Origin: an uncultured Prevotellaceae bacterium
GTDB lineage: Bacteria > Bacteroidota > Bacteroidia > Bacteroidales > Bacteroidaceae
Length of the DNA: 64,000 nucleotides
Assembly (NCBI GenBank): GCA_900314755.1
Contig: OMWH01000003.1
Span: 1-64,000 of the forward strand
Direction of reading: 5' to 3'
Shown: piece by piece, positions 26,873-35,011 of the stretch
How the letters are laid out: each line of letters begins with the position of its first letter
Position numbering within the stretch: the first letter of the stretch is position 1
Notes under the pieces: generated by a model
What the model was told of the DNA's origin: nothing
Seen by the model: only the letters and a program-made list of their open reading frames with translations
The model's database searches: none
Position numbers and translations under genes: made by a program

Positions 26873-29242
26873 TTACATCCTTGCTTTCTGCTTCTCTCCA
26901 GCTCCCCGTCCGCGATACTTCGAGCGGGCCTCGTTGAACTTCCACGTTAGGTCGAGGATGAAGGTGCGGCGGGCGGGGTTGTTGGTGGCGAGGTCGCGAT
27001 AACCGTAGATGATGGCCTCGGTCTTGTTGGTGTTGAAGAGGTCGATGCAGCGCAGGTCGGCAGTCAGTGTGCCTAGGCGGCGTAGCGAGATGTCCTTCTG
27101 AATGCCGAGGTTGCCGACGATGCGGGGCCGTGTGATGCGGAAATTGTTGTACTCGCCCTTCGTGGCCCACTCCATGTCGGCACTCAGGCGAAGGGCATGG
27201 GGCAGTTCGATGGTGTTACGCCAAGAGCCGTTGAACCAGGGCTGAGAGAGGGTGACGACCTCGCCAGTGGCTGTGGGCGACTTGTAATTTTGGAACATGG
27301 CTACAACTGCCCATGTAGGATGCCAGCAGCCGATGGTCGGCCGGGCAGAGGCAACGATGGTGAGACGCTCGTAATCCTCCTGGCTGTTGATGGGGCGCAC
27401 GAGGCTGACGAGCGGATTGGTAGAGCCGGGATAGGGCTCGGTGGACATCGTGATGGCATCCTTGATGCGACCGTAGCTCAGCGTCAGGTTCGCCCACTTA
27501 TAGGCGGCATTCAGTACGAGGCTGTGGGTATAGGTCGGCTGGAGATAGGGGTTGCCGCTCTGGTAGGTGTAGCGATTGATATAGATGGTCGAGCTGCTCA
27601 GATTGGCGTATGGTGGACGCTCGATGTCGCGGCGATAGGAGAGTGATAGCTGCACCTTGCCGACGGGGGCGGAGATGACCGCCGTGGGGAACCAGTCGCC
27701 ATAGTTGCGGCAGACTTCATCCTCCTGCTTGCCAAAGTTGAAGTAGTCGTTCTTCAGATGTTCATAGCGCAGGCCTAACTGGGCGAAGACCTTGCCGAAC
27801 TGACGACCATACTCCAGGAATGCGGCAGAGGACCTTTCGTTGATTTCGGTGTCGGTGGATTTCACGGGTACGGCATCGGTAGCCGTGAAGTCGTAGGCAT
27901 CCGTGCGGTGGTTGTACGAGTACTCGCCACCCAGCGAGAGATTGCCTTTCCAGACGGGATAGCCCAAGATGAGCTTTGTGGCCCAAAAGTTGTTGCTGCT
28001 GAGTGTATTGCTCTCGATGCTACGCCTTGTGGGACTGTCACCAGCCTCTGTAGTCTGCTCCTTCGTATTACCTCGCGACTGAGTGTCATCAAACAGGCCG
28101 TCGATGTTCAGGTCGACGCTCAGTTTCCCTATTCTGCCATTGTAGTAAGCGTTGAAGATGTGCTTCTTGAACTCTTCTTCCTGAGTGATGTCGCTCTCAG
28201 AATGCTCCGTGAAGATGCTGTTCTCATAATTGTCCGTGAGGAAAAGGCTATTGAACTTGCCACTGGGATGGCGGTCGTATTTATAATAGGCACCAAAACT
28301 GTGGTTTTCGTTCACCATATAGTTTACCTGCAACTGTGGCGACCAGCCTTTCCAGGTGTTCTTCGACTCCTGCGAACTGACACCCTCAATTTTGTCTTTC
28401 CCTACATAGTAGGTCAGTGTGTTGTCCTGGAACGACTTGCTGTGACCGTAACTGCCTGCCCAGAATGAGGCGGTGATGTCGAGACCGCCCGTGCGATAGT
28501 TCACGTCGAGGTTGTTGGTTGCAGAGAGTCCATACTGATACATACCTTCTGCGCTATCCTGAAACGAGAATCCCTCGCCTTGTGCTTTTTTCAACGTGAT
28601 GCGCACGACGGCCTTCACCGAGGCTGCATAGCGGGCTCCGGGGTTCTGCACCACATCGACGTGCTGAATCTGATCAGAGCGCAGACGAGAGAGTTCCTTC
28701 ATGTCCTGCACCCGACGACCGTTGATATACACTTCGGCATCGCCGCGCCCAATCACCTTCACGGCTCCGTCGCGCTCTGCCTCTAAGGATGGAATCTTCG
28801 AGAGGGCATCGCTCAGCGTGCCTGCTTTCTCTAGAATAGTTCCTGCCACAGTCGTGCGCATGGCGTCGCCCTTCACATAAGTCTGGGGTAGTTGCCCCTT
28901 CACAATCACCTCGCCAACCATCTGTGCCTCCTCCTTCATCTGGATGGTCAGACCATTGGCTACCTTATAGGGAAGGAAAAGCGTTTCATAGCCGATGCTC
29001 GTCAGTTTCAGCAAACCTTCACTCTGCTTGGTCACAATATTGAACATTCCGTTCTCGTCAGTCACTGCTCCCTGTACGAAAGCGGAGTCGGGCAGCGACA
29101 ATAGTACTACATTCACAAACGGCAGCGGCTGGCCATTCTCATTAATCACTCTACCACCCACGTCTTGAGACTTGGCATATACTGTCATTGTGCTCATCAA
29201 GGCAGTCATCAATGTTGCCATCTTAAAACCAATACTTCTCAT
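26873..29242 (-). CDS. TonB-dependent-receptor-like outer-membrane beta-barrel protein
   Basis: This 789-residue protein has a signal peptide, a CarboxypepD_reg-like domain (residues about 28-105, GGRVINENGQPLPFVNV), a plug-like domain (about 110-215, with GTLSDALSKIPSLEAERDGA) and a long beta-barrel to the C-terminus. The layout matches the outer-membrane protein beta-barrel family (OMP_b-brl_3) rather than a SusC protein, since no SusD follows. The ligand is unknown. It starts 13 bases after the LiaF-like gene and precedes the flavoprotein gene by 32 bases. Base composition is more GC-rich than in the AT-rich DNA to the right. Confidence 0.85.
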   Translation of the reverse strand: MRSIGFKMATLMTALMSTMTVYAKSQDVGGRVINENGQPLPFVNVVLLSLPDSAFVQGAVTDENGMFNIVTKQSEGLLKLTSIGYETLFLPYKVANGLTIQMKEEAQMVGEVIVKGQLPQTYVKGDAMRTTVAGTILEKAGTLSDALSKIPSLEAERDGAVKVIGRGDAEVYINGRRVQDMKELSRLRSDQIQHVDVVQNPGARYAASVKAVVRITLKKAQGEGFSFQDSAEGMYQYGLSATNNLDVNYRTGGLDITASFWAGSYGHSKSFQDNTLTYYVGKDKIEGVSSQESKNTWKGWSPQLQVNYMVNENHSFGAYYKYDRHPSGKFNSLFLTDNYENSIFTEHSESDITQEEEFKKHIFNAYYNGRIGKLSVDLNIDGLFDDTQSRGNTKEQTTEAGDSPTRRSIESNTLSSNNFWATKLILGYPVWKGNLSLGGEYSYNHRTDAYDFTATDAVPVKSTDTEINERSSAAFLEYGRQFGKVFAQLGLRYEHLKNDYFNFGKQEDEVCRNYGDWFPTAVISAPVGKVQLSLSYRRDIERPPYANLSSSTIYINRYTYQSGNPYLQPTYTHSLVLNAAYKWANLTLSYGRIKDAITMSTEPYPGSTNPLVSLVRPINSQEDYERLTIVASARPTIGCWHPTWAVVAMFQNYKSPTATGEVVTLSQPWFNGSWRNTIELPHALRLSADMEWATKGEYNNFRITRPRIVGNLGIQKDISLRRLGTLTADLRCIDLFNTNKTEAIIYGYRDLATNNPARRTFILDLTWKFNEARSKYRGRGAGEKQKARM

Positions 29243-29255
29243 ATTATTATACTTC

Positions 29256-29819
29256 CTAATTGTTTTTTATACTTACACCACCAAGAAAATTACTGGCAAC
29301 AATGTGCAGGGTAGGCGCACTGTCCTTGACGTTGCGGTTCGTCTCATTGCCCACACCGCCGATGAAACTGCGGCTTTTCGTCTCGACATTCAGCCAGTCG
29401 GGCACTATCAGTTCCACGCCACCCATGAAGGTGTGGATGTCTATCTCCTCATCCTCCGTGATGACAGCCTCGCGCAAGTCCAGACGAAGCCCTCCGCAGA
29501 AAGCATCAAGTCGGGCTCCGTGGAACGGCTCACCTTTATATATATACTCGTCGCCGCCATAGAGGACCGAACAGCAGATGCGCTTTCCCTCTTCGGCAGG
29601 TGGAATGGGTCGCTGCAGCCATTGACTTGGGTCGCGACGATAACTGTCGATAACAAGATGTACACCGACATATAGCAAGACGAATATGCCGAAGTACGTG
29701 GCCCATCGACCTTCCGACATGGTTTCAAACCATCTCCACTGGAGAATACCCCACAGTGTGGCCAACTTCAACAGAGCGGCCACGATGAAAATAACGCCAA
29801 TAAAAGTTCTTCTTCTCAT
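29256..29819 (-). CDS. LiaF-like membrane protein
   Basis: The 187-residue protein has two N-terminal membrane segments (residues about 5-24 and 40-58), then a beta-rich domain with GGDEYIYKGEPFHGARLDAF, CGGLRLDLREA and FMGGVELIVPDWLNV. The repeated GG-G-L-V pattern is that of the cell-wall-active antibiotic response (LiaF-like) C-terminal domain. Related proteins in other bacteria sense envelope stress. It faces the LytTR regulator gene across a shared 208-base intergenic region, a common sensor-regulator arrangement, and leads the minus-strand unit. Confidence 0.75.
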   Translation of the reverse strand: MRRRTFIGVIFIVAALLKLATLWGILQWRWFETMSEGRWATYFGIFVLLYVGVHLVIDSYRRDPSQWLQRPIPPAEEGKRICCSVLYGGDEYIYKGEPFHGARLDAFCGGLRLDLREAVITEDEEIDIHTFMGGVELIVPDWLNVETKSRSFIGGVGNETNRNVKDSAPTLHIVASNFLGGVSIKNN

Positions 29820-29890
29820 AACCTAAAACATTTGATGATTTTGCATGATTGCGAGTGCAAAGTTAAGTGGCATCGCTGGAAGGTGCAAAT

Positions 29891-29958
29891 ATCTGGGATA
29901 TTCTGTATCATTATGTGATGAATGGTAATGAAAGTGTGATGAATGACAGTAAAAGTGA
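29891..29958. promoter_or_regulatory. Candidate LytTR binding site with direct repeats
   Basis: Two direct copies of TGTGATGAATG start at 29914 and 29935, followed by TAATGAAAG and ACAGTAAAAG. LytTR proteins usually bind paired imperfect direct repeats. The site sits between the LiaF-like and LytTR genes, and a related sequence is upstream of the GNAT gene. Confidence 0.5.
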
Positions 29959-30011
29959 CGAGCGGTAGCAAATTTTTCTCTTTTCACTCTTACCTTTTCA
30001 CTTTTTCTTCG

Positions 30012-30019
30012 TACCTTTG
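30012..30019 (+). promoter_or_regulatory. -7 box of the LytTR gene
   Basis: TACCTTTG lies only eight bases before the start codon at 30028, so the mRNA would be nearly leaderless. No clear -33 box is seen, which fits an activated or autoregulated promoter. Confidence 0.55.
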
Positions 30020-30027
30020 CCGACATC

Positions 30028-30894
30028 ATGGATCAAGGACAGAAAGAGATCATCCGCATGCGTGTCGTCAGTACTGCCTTTACGACACTTGCCCTTGCCG
30101 TATTCAAGCCCTTCGGACTTGATGCATGGCATTGGCAGGGCTATATGCATCTGGCATGTATCTTTGCGCTGGGTGTCGTCGTGTGCATGTTGACGGATGC
30201 CGTGATGAAATATCTTGTCCGCAACCCCGTTTCTATGGACGATAGTCGTAGGGATGTCGATTATTTCATTCGCCGTAATCTGTACTTCCAGATTATCAAC
30301 ACCCTGCTGGTGACGCTGATGATTTGTCTCTATCGCCACTTCGCCATGAGCGGGCGTATTCCTGCCAATCACCTTTCATGGAGCAATTTCTTCGAGACGC
30401 TTTTGATTATCGCCTTCTGCTCCTTCGCCATCGGTCTTTACTGGCGTTTCAAGTTCCGCAGCCGCTATCTGGCTGAAGAACTGGCGGAAACGAAACTGCT
30501 GAATGAGCAGTTGAAGGCAATAAAGCCCTCACCTGTTTCGTCAGCCCCGGCAGATCTGACTCTAACTGGGACAACCAATGAGACCGTCACGCTTCAGGTC
30601 TCTGACCTCTTATATATAGAGGCCGTAGGTAACTACGTGAAGGTCTATCACCTTCGTGACGGGGCTGTCCGTGCCGACATGCTTCGCGCCACCATGAAAC
30701 AGATGGAGGAAACGCTTCAGCCATATCCGATGATTGTCCGCTGCCATCGTGCCTTTCTTGTTAACCTCGGCCAGGTCGAGCAAATCGTCTCACATTCCGG
30801 CACTACCCAACTCCTTATCAATCACTGCCACGAATCACTCCCCGTCTCGCGCAGCAACATGTCGCAGATAAAGACCGCCATCAAAGGTCTATAA
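30028..30894 (+). CDS. Membrane-bound LytTR-type DNA-binding regulator
   Basis: The 288-residue protein has about four hydrophobic helices in its first 145 residues, a short coiled linker, and a C-terminal LytTR DNA-binding domain from about residue 185 (LLYIEAVGNYVKVYHLRDG, then IVRCHRAFLVNLGQVEQI, then LPVSRSNMSQIKTAI). Unlike classic response regulators it has no receiver domain, so the membrane part may act as the sensor. It is divergent from the LiaF-like gene. A -7 box sits close to its start. It likely regulates itself and the neighbouring minus-strand genes. Confidence 0.87.
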   Translation: MDQGQKEIIRMRVVSTAFTTLALAVFKPFGLDAWHWQGYMHLACIFALGVVVCMLTDAVMKYLVRNPVSMDDSRRDVDYFIRRNLYFQIINTLLVTLMICLYRHFAMSGRIPANHLSWSNFFETLLIIAFCSFAIGLYWRFKFRSRYLAEELAETKLLNEQLKAIKPSPVSSAPADLTLTGTTNETVTLQVSDLLYIEAVGNYVKVYHLRDGAVRADMLRATMKQMEETLQPYPMIVRCHRAFLVNLGQVEQIVSHSGTTQLLINHCHESLPVSRSNMSQIKTAIKGL

Positions 30895-30899
30895 TTACC

Positions 30900-31010
30900 A
30901 TGCTCGGCGACATGCTGACTCCGACAATCTACCAGATAGAGGGCGGGATCATTGTCTCACTTTCCATGGGCAATGATGTCTGCGCCATCATTGAGTTCAC
31001 AACTAATTAA
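30900..31010 (+). other. Short open frame, possible gene remnant
   Basis: ATG at 30900 opens 36 codons (MLGDMLTPTIYQIEGG onward) ending in TAA at 31008-31010. It lies between the LytTR gene and the right repeat copy. It reads like the end of a folded protein (IVSLSMGNDVCAIIEF) but I recognise no family. It may be debris left by the rearrangement that created the repeats. Confidence 0.3.
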
Positions 31011-31023
31011 TTAACGGAAAAAT

Positions 31024-31237
31024 GCTGGAGCAGAATATATCATCGACACTATAGACAAACTTATTGACATTGTTAGGTAAGTTCTGGCGTTGGCACATCA
31101 ACTTCTGCCCGGGCCGGAAAGGGTACTTCACCTCTCAGAGCGACGAGAAAAAGGCGGAGCTTAGAGAAAAGTACAACTTCCAGAAATACTAAGGAATAAG
31201 GGGGCATGTAGGGATAGAGTTCTCTTTGGGAGAGGAC
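31024..31237. repeat. Right copy of the 215-bp direct repeat
   Basis: This copy lacks the front of the HAD gene but keeps its last codons, the downstream 45-codon frame and the terminator. See 24847-25061. Confidence 0.93.
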
Positions 31238-31245
31238 TCTATCCC
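31211..31245 (+). terminator. Complete terminator hairpin after the right repeat
   Basis: GGGATAGAGT at 31211-31220 pairs with ACTCTATCCC at 31236-31245, with an inner TCTC/GAGA stem. The left repeat copy loses the 3' arm because the repeat ends inside it. Confidence 0.75.
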
Positions 31246-31301
31246 ACTATCTCCTATCCTCTTCCTTTTTCTTTATTTTTACGTTGATTTATCTGGTTAT
31301 A

Positions 31302-31333
31302 TTTGTTTTCTTGCAACAAATTTATTATATTTG
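31302..31333 (+). promoter_or_regulatory. Promoter of the XRE to TIR-like operon
   Basis: TTTG at 31302-31305, 20 bases, TATATTTG at 31326-31333, about 39 bases before the XRE gene. No other strong promoter is seen before 37877. Confidence 0.8.
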
Positions 31334-31371
31334 CACACAAAACACCTATAGACTATAGATTTCAATTAAAA

Positions 31372-31581
31372 ATGAAGGAATATACGCATTATAACCGCAT
31401 CAAGTCAGTTCTAGCAGAGAAGAATAAGACAGGAACGTGGCTCTCAAAACAGAAGGGGAGAAGCCATTATGCTATATCGCGATGGATGACCAATAAGGTT
31501 CAGCCATCTGTGGAGCAATTGCATGATATAGCAAAGCATCTTGATGTAGATGTAAGGGAATTATTAATTACATCTAAATAA
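31372..31581 (+). CDS. XRE-family helix-turn-helix regulator
   Basis: The 69-residue protein is a single XRE/Cro-type helix-turn-helix domain (NRIKSVLAEKNKTGTWLSKQ, then SHYAISRWMTNKVQPSVEQL, then IAKHLDVDVRELL). The start at 31372 is chosen over 31303 because the promoter -7 box at 31326-31333 lies between them. It is the first gene of an operon that continues after 31 bases and probably controls it by binding near its own promoter, as controller proteins of defence systems do. Confidence 0.88.
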   Translation: MKEYTHYNRIKSVLAEKNKTGTWLSKQKGRSHYAISRWMTNKVQPSVEQLHDIAKHLDVDVRELLITSK

Positions 31582-31612
31582 ATGAAGAATAAGGCAAAAA
31601 ATAAATTCATAT

Positions 31613-32233
31613 ATGGATCAAACGGAACTGACTGATAATCTTGGGTATTTGCAAGACATGTTTAACAATGTACAGTTTTTGTATAATGCCCATGCCAAAG
31701 GAAACCAAGAATTAACAGACTTGGCCAATATTACTGGCTACTTGTTGTGGAATTATACAAAGTCCTTAATCGCATTAAAACATTTTCAAAATGCGACATT
31801 ACGTTGTGAGCAAGACTTTGCAATAGGAGAATTATGTGTTGTTATTAATGAATGTACCAAAAAGATTATTGGTTTTAGAACAGGAGATGGTAAGATTAGG
31901 AAAGAGAGCGAGAGTCTTTGGACAGACAAAATGGGGAAGTATATCACTAAACATCGAGAATTAGCAAAAGAATATAGCTTGATAAAAGAAAGCTGGATAT
32001 CTTACGCAGACACGGATGATATGCAAGGTGAGATTAAAAATATTCGAGATATCACGACTCATGGTGATGACAAATTAGATAAACTTATAAAATTACGCGA
32101 CACATCAATTTCTGATGTAATTAAATATTTTGACAAATGGGGAAAGATCATGTGGCCTACTGCCAATTTTGTATTTACATGCTTTGAAAATGAATGTCAA
32201 CAAGAAATAAATAAAAGAAAGCTATACATATGA
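31613..32233 (+). CDS. Helical protein with HEPN-like Rx4H motif
   Basis: I do not recognise the 206-residue protein as a named family. It appears all-helical and carries IRDITTHGDD with R145 and H150, which fits the Rx4H motif of HEPN RNases. A His right after a Thr-rich turn and before a polar helix is usual in that motif. It follows the XRE gene by 31 bases and overlaps the next start as ATGA at 32230. A HEPN RNase in an operon with a GHKL ATPase and a DUF3883 nuclease suggests an abortive-infection effector. A single motif is weak support, so this is tentative. Confidence 0.5.
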   Translation: MDQTELTDNLGYLQDMFNNVQFLYNAHAKGNQELTDLANITGYLLWNYTKSLIALKHFQNATLRCEQDFAIGELCVVINECTKKIIGFRTGDGKIRKESESLWTDKMGKYITKHRELAKEYSLIKESWISYADTDDMQGEIKNIRDITTHGDDKLDKLIKLRDTSISDVIKYFDKWGKIMWPTANFVFTCFENECQQEINKRKLYI

Positions 32234-34185
32234 TAACAAGAAGTCAATTTGAAGAGATATACCCACTTGTAAATGAAATAGTGGCATTCTCAGACTCATT
32301 TGCAAATGAGGACAATTCATTGTTTAGATACTTTAAAACTATGGGAAAAGTATATGGTTCTAATGACCTTATTAAGATTATACGTTCTAATATACTTTCC
32401 GATTTGCTTCATTGTTATTTTACTCTTGGTTATCAGCAAAATTACAACAGTAATTGTTATGTATTATTTGATTTGCTTCAGTATGCTTTTTGGTTTGATA
32501 CGAATCATTTCTCATATGAAGATTTCGTAAAATATACGAGTTCTCAATCTAATGCATCTTACTTTCTCAAAGGCTTTAACAACGCAAAAAGGGATAAGAA
32601 TTCTGGACTGTTTCCTGCTCTTTGCATAGACTTAATTAAAGTTGACCAATTAAAGTGTGTTGAGTATCTTTCTATCCTTAAAGAAATAGCCATCATGCTA
32701 TTTAAAAACACAGATGAGAAAACAGAACAAAATGAAGAATTAATTAATGCCCTATTAACAGATATAGAGTCTTTCTCAGTATCCTCTGATTATATTAATG
32801 AGGGGAATCAAATTGATAATAGAAAATACCATATGGTTACAAATGAAGAATATGAAGAACTTTATCTTCTTGCAAGAAAGATGGTCAGTTTTGTGAATCT
32901 ACTTACTAACAAAGCAGATTGCAATTCAGAATTATATAAATACTTGGAATCTATAGGCTATGAATTTAACAACGACCGTACATTAAAAGGCTTTGTACAA
33001 TTATTCATTGAATATGACATTCTTAATTGCTATTTTTTTCTTGGTTATCAACAAATATACAATAGAGAACTATATATACTATTAGATATGGTTGCGTATG
33101 GCTTTCATATTCAAGATGTTCCATGGTCATACAATGAGTTTCAGAATGTATATTGGCAATATGGTGATTATTTCTGCGAAATATTCGATATAAAAAAGAA
33201 TCACTTAAAGTCAACGGATTTTCCATCCTTATATATTTACTTAAGTGAAGTAGATGACACAAAAGCTGATGAATATATCCGTCTTCTTCAAAAGATTGCT
33301 AATTTCTTGTCCAGAAATAAAGATGAGATGTCAAATGAAAAAGATCCACGAATAGATTTCCTGTTAACTTATCCGCAAGCTTTTTTGCATTCCGAAGATG
33401 ATATAAATGAGAGCCTACTAATTGAAACTGATAGAGACATTAAACAAATTGAAGAAGAGTGTAATGAATACAATACAGATAACAGCTCTCAGAATATGAA
33501 TTTATTAAAAGATAAAAGATATAATGGAATCTCTTTTGAGATAACAAAAGAAGCATATAGCAATGGGTATTTTAAACTTTACCTCCGTGTTACGAACTTC
33601 ACTGACCATAGAATAAATATAAAGGTTGAAATGGATTATATTTCGATTAAGCATGGATTGAAGAAAATTTGGGCTCCACAAGAAACTATTCCTGAAAATA
33701 CTTTTATTGTATTTGACTATTCTTATGAGGATATTACTACAGCCTTTGATGGTGATCGTATAGAGATGATCGTTAATGACGGAAATTTTGCAACTTTAAG
33801 GTTGCTTAGAGAGAGGGGCCAATGGATTATAATTGAATCCATCGAAAGAAGTACATATAATAAAGAGTTAAAGAATAGAATAGAACATTTTGAAGCAATT
33901 GATGAACAATTTGGGATAACTCTTCAAAACTTCTCAGTTAAGGTGGTAGACGAAAACTCCCTTAATTTATTCTGTGAAGTTCTTGCCTTAAATGGTGAAG
34001 TACCCCAAAAAGGCTTCAATGTTGAAGTTGCCATATATGATTCTGAGAACTCTATAATATATCAAACAAGTCTTAGTAAGTATGACGGGGAATTTAAAGG
34101 ATTTGAAGTTTTCAATTTTGGAACTATAAGACTGGACATTCCAGTCGACGAGATTAGTAAAATTAGAATCTATCCTACACGATAA
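32230..34185 (+). CDS. Unknown protein with duplicated helical domain and beta-rich module
   Basis: This 651-residue protein has no family I can name. It contains two tandem copies of a helical domain, residues about 1-185 and 205-390. Both have a LGYQQ-Y-N segment (FTLGYQQNYN and FFLGYQQIYN), a following D-L or D-M helix, and FPxLxIxL near the end. From about 435 there is a beta-rich stretch, and the last 120 residues (KNRIEHFEAIDEQFGITLQN to ISKIRIYPTR) closely match the end of the next protein. It overlaps the HEPN-like gene by four bases. AT-rich with unusual codon use for this genome, as is the whole operon. Confidence 0.75.
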   Translation: MITRSQFEEIYPLVNEIVAFSDSFANEDNSLFRYFKTMGKVYGSNDLIKIIRSNILSDLLHCYFTLGYQQNYNSNCYVLFDLLQYAFWFDTNHFSYEDFVKYTSSQSNASYFLKGFNNAKRDKNSGLFPALCIDLIKVDQLKCVEYLSILKEIAIMLFKNTDEKTEQNEELINALLTDIESFSVSSDYINEGNQIDNRKYHMVTNEEYEELYLLARKMVSFVNLLTNKADCNSELYKYLESIGYEFNNDRTLKGFVQLFIEYDILNCYFFLGYQQIYNRELYILLDMVAYGFHIQDVPWSYNEFQNVYWQYGDYFCEIFDIKKNHLKSTDFPSLYIYLSEVDDTKADEYIRLLQKIANFLSRNKDEMSNEKDPRIDFLLTYPQAFLHSEDDINESLLIETDRDIKQIEEECNEYNTDNSSQNMNLLKDKRYNGISFEITKEAYSNGYFKLYLRVTNFTDHRINIKVEMDYISIKHGLKKIWAPQETIPENTFIVFDYSYEDITTAFDGDRIEMIVNDGNFATLRLLRERGQWIIIESIERSTYNKELKNRIEHFEAIDEQFGITLQNFSVKVVDENSLNLFCEVLALNGEVPQKGFNVEVAIYDSENSIIYQTSLSKYDGEFKGFEVFNFGTIRLDIPVDEISKIRIYPTR

Positions 34186-34225
34186 GATTATCATAGAACA
34201 TTTTCAGATAAGTAAACATATTATT

Positions 34226-35011
34226 ATGGAGATACAAAAGGAACTTGATTTTAAAGGACTTCGTTTAGAGTTACTTCAAGCGGATATTGACAAAGAAGAT
34301 TTTCCTCGTGAACGCTTTCGGGCAATTCTAAGGATTAAAAATGTGAGTGAAACAAAAAAGAAAATATCCATAAAAGAAGATAGCACGAAGTATATCTCAA
34401 GAAAGTATGGTTTGGAATATGCCTATCAGATAATTCCATACCAGTTTGCACGAAGTGATGGAGAATTTATAACTCCAGACTCCTTTGTAGATATTAAAAT
34501 TAGGTTTGATATCGTCAAAGAATCTTATAGTGGAGACAGGATGGAAATAGAACTAAGAGACTTAGCCATGATTCCACTTTTCTATTTAGATAATCAGTGG
34601 TATTGGAGTACTAATGAGATTGAATACTTTGGAAGTCAAACTGAATTAAGACAAGAAATTACTCGTGAAGAGAAAAAATTGCTAAAGAAACAACTGAAAA
34701 GCAAAATCGAGCATTTTGAATCAATAGACGAGAAATTTGGGTTGTCGCTTCAGAACTTTTCTTTTGAAATCACCAATTGGAACACATTGCAAATTTTCTG
34801 TGAAGTCCTAACTTTAAATGGAGAAACTCCTAAAGAAGATTTTAATGTTGAATTGGCTATCTACGATTCAGATAACGATATCGTGCGTTTGGAGAATATA
34901 TCAAAGGATGGCGATGATTTCAAAGGGTTTGAAATCTTTGAGTTTGGTCCAATAGAGTTAGATTTTCCCATAGACGAAATAAGTAAAATCAGAATATATC
35001 CCACACGATGA
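34226..35011 (+). CDS. Unknown beta-rich protein, paralogue of the preceding C-terminal half
   Basis: The 261-residue protein has two beta-rich parts. Residues about 9-145 resemble the middle of the 651-residue protein (both contain GDRxEI and a following IIPxQ or W-x-PQ style segment). Residues about 155-261 match its end, sharing KIEHFESIDEKFG and DEISKIRIYPTR. It is therefore a stand-alone version of that module. It starts 40 bases after the previous gene and overlaps the ATPase gene by four bases, so it is made together with it. It could be an adaptor or sensor. Function unknown. Confidence 0.75.
   Translation: MEIQKELDFKGLRLELLQADIDKEDFPRERFRAILRIKNVSETKKKISIKEDSTKYISRKYGLEYAYQIIPYQFARSDGEFITPDSFVDIKIRFDIVKESYSGDRMEIELRDLAMIPLFYLDNQWYWSTNEIEYFGSQTELRQEITREEKKLLKKQLKSKIEHFESIDEKFGLSLQNFSFEITNWNTLQIFCEVLTLNGETPKEDFNVELAIYDSDNDIVRLENISKDGDDFKGFEIFEFGPIELDFPIDEISKIRIYPTR

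Noticed and set aside
25062-31023. Integrative element with its own integrase
   Set aside because: The flanking repeats suggest insertion, but no recombinase, transposase or relaxase lies inside the block.
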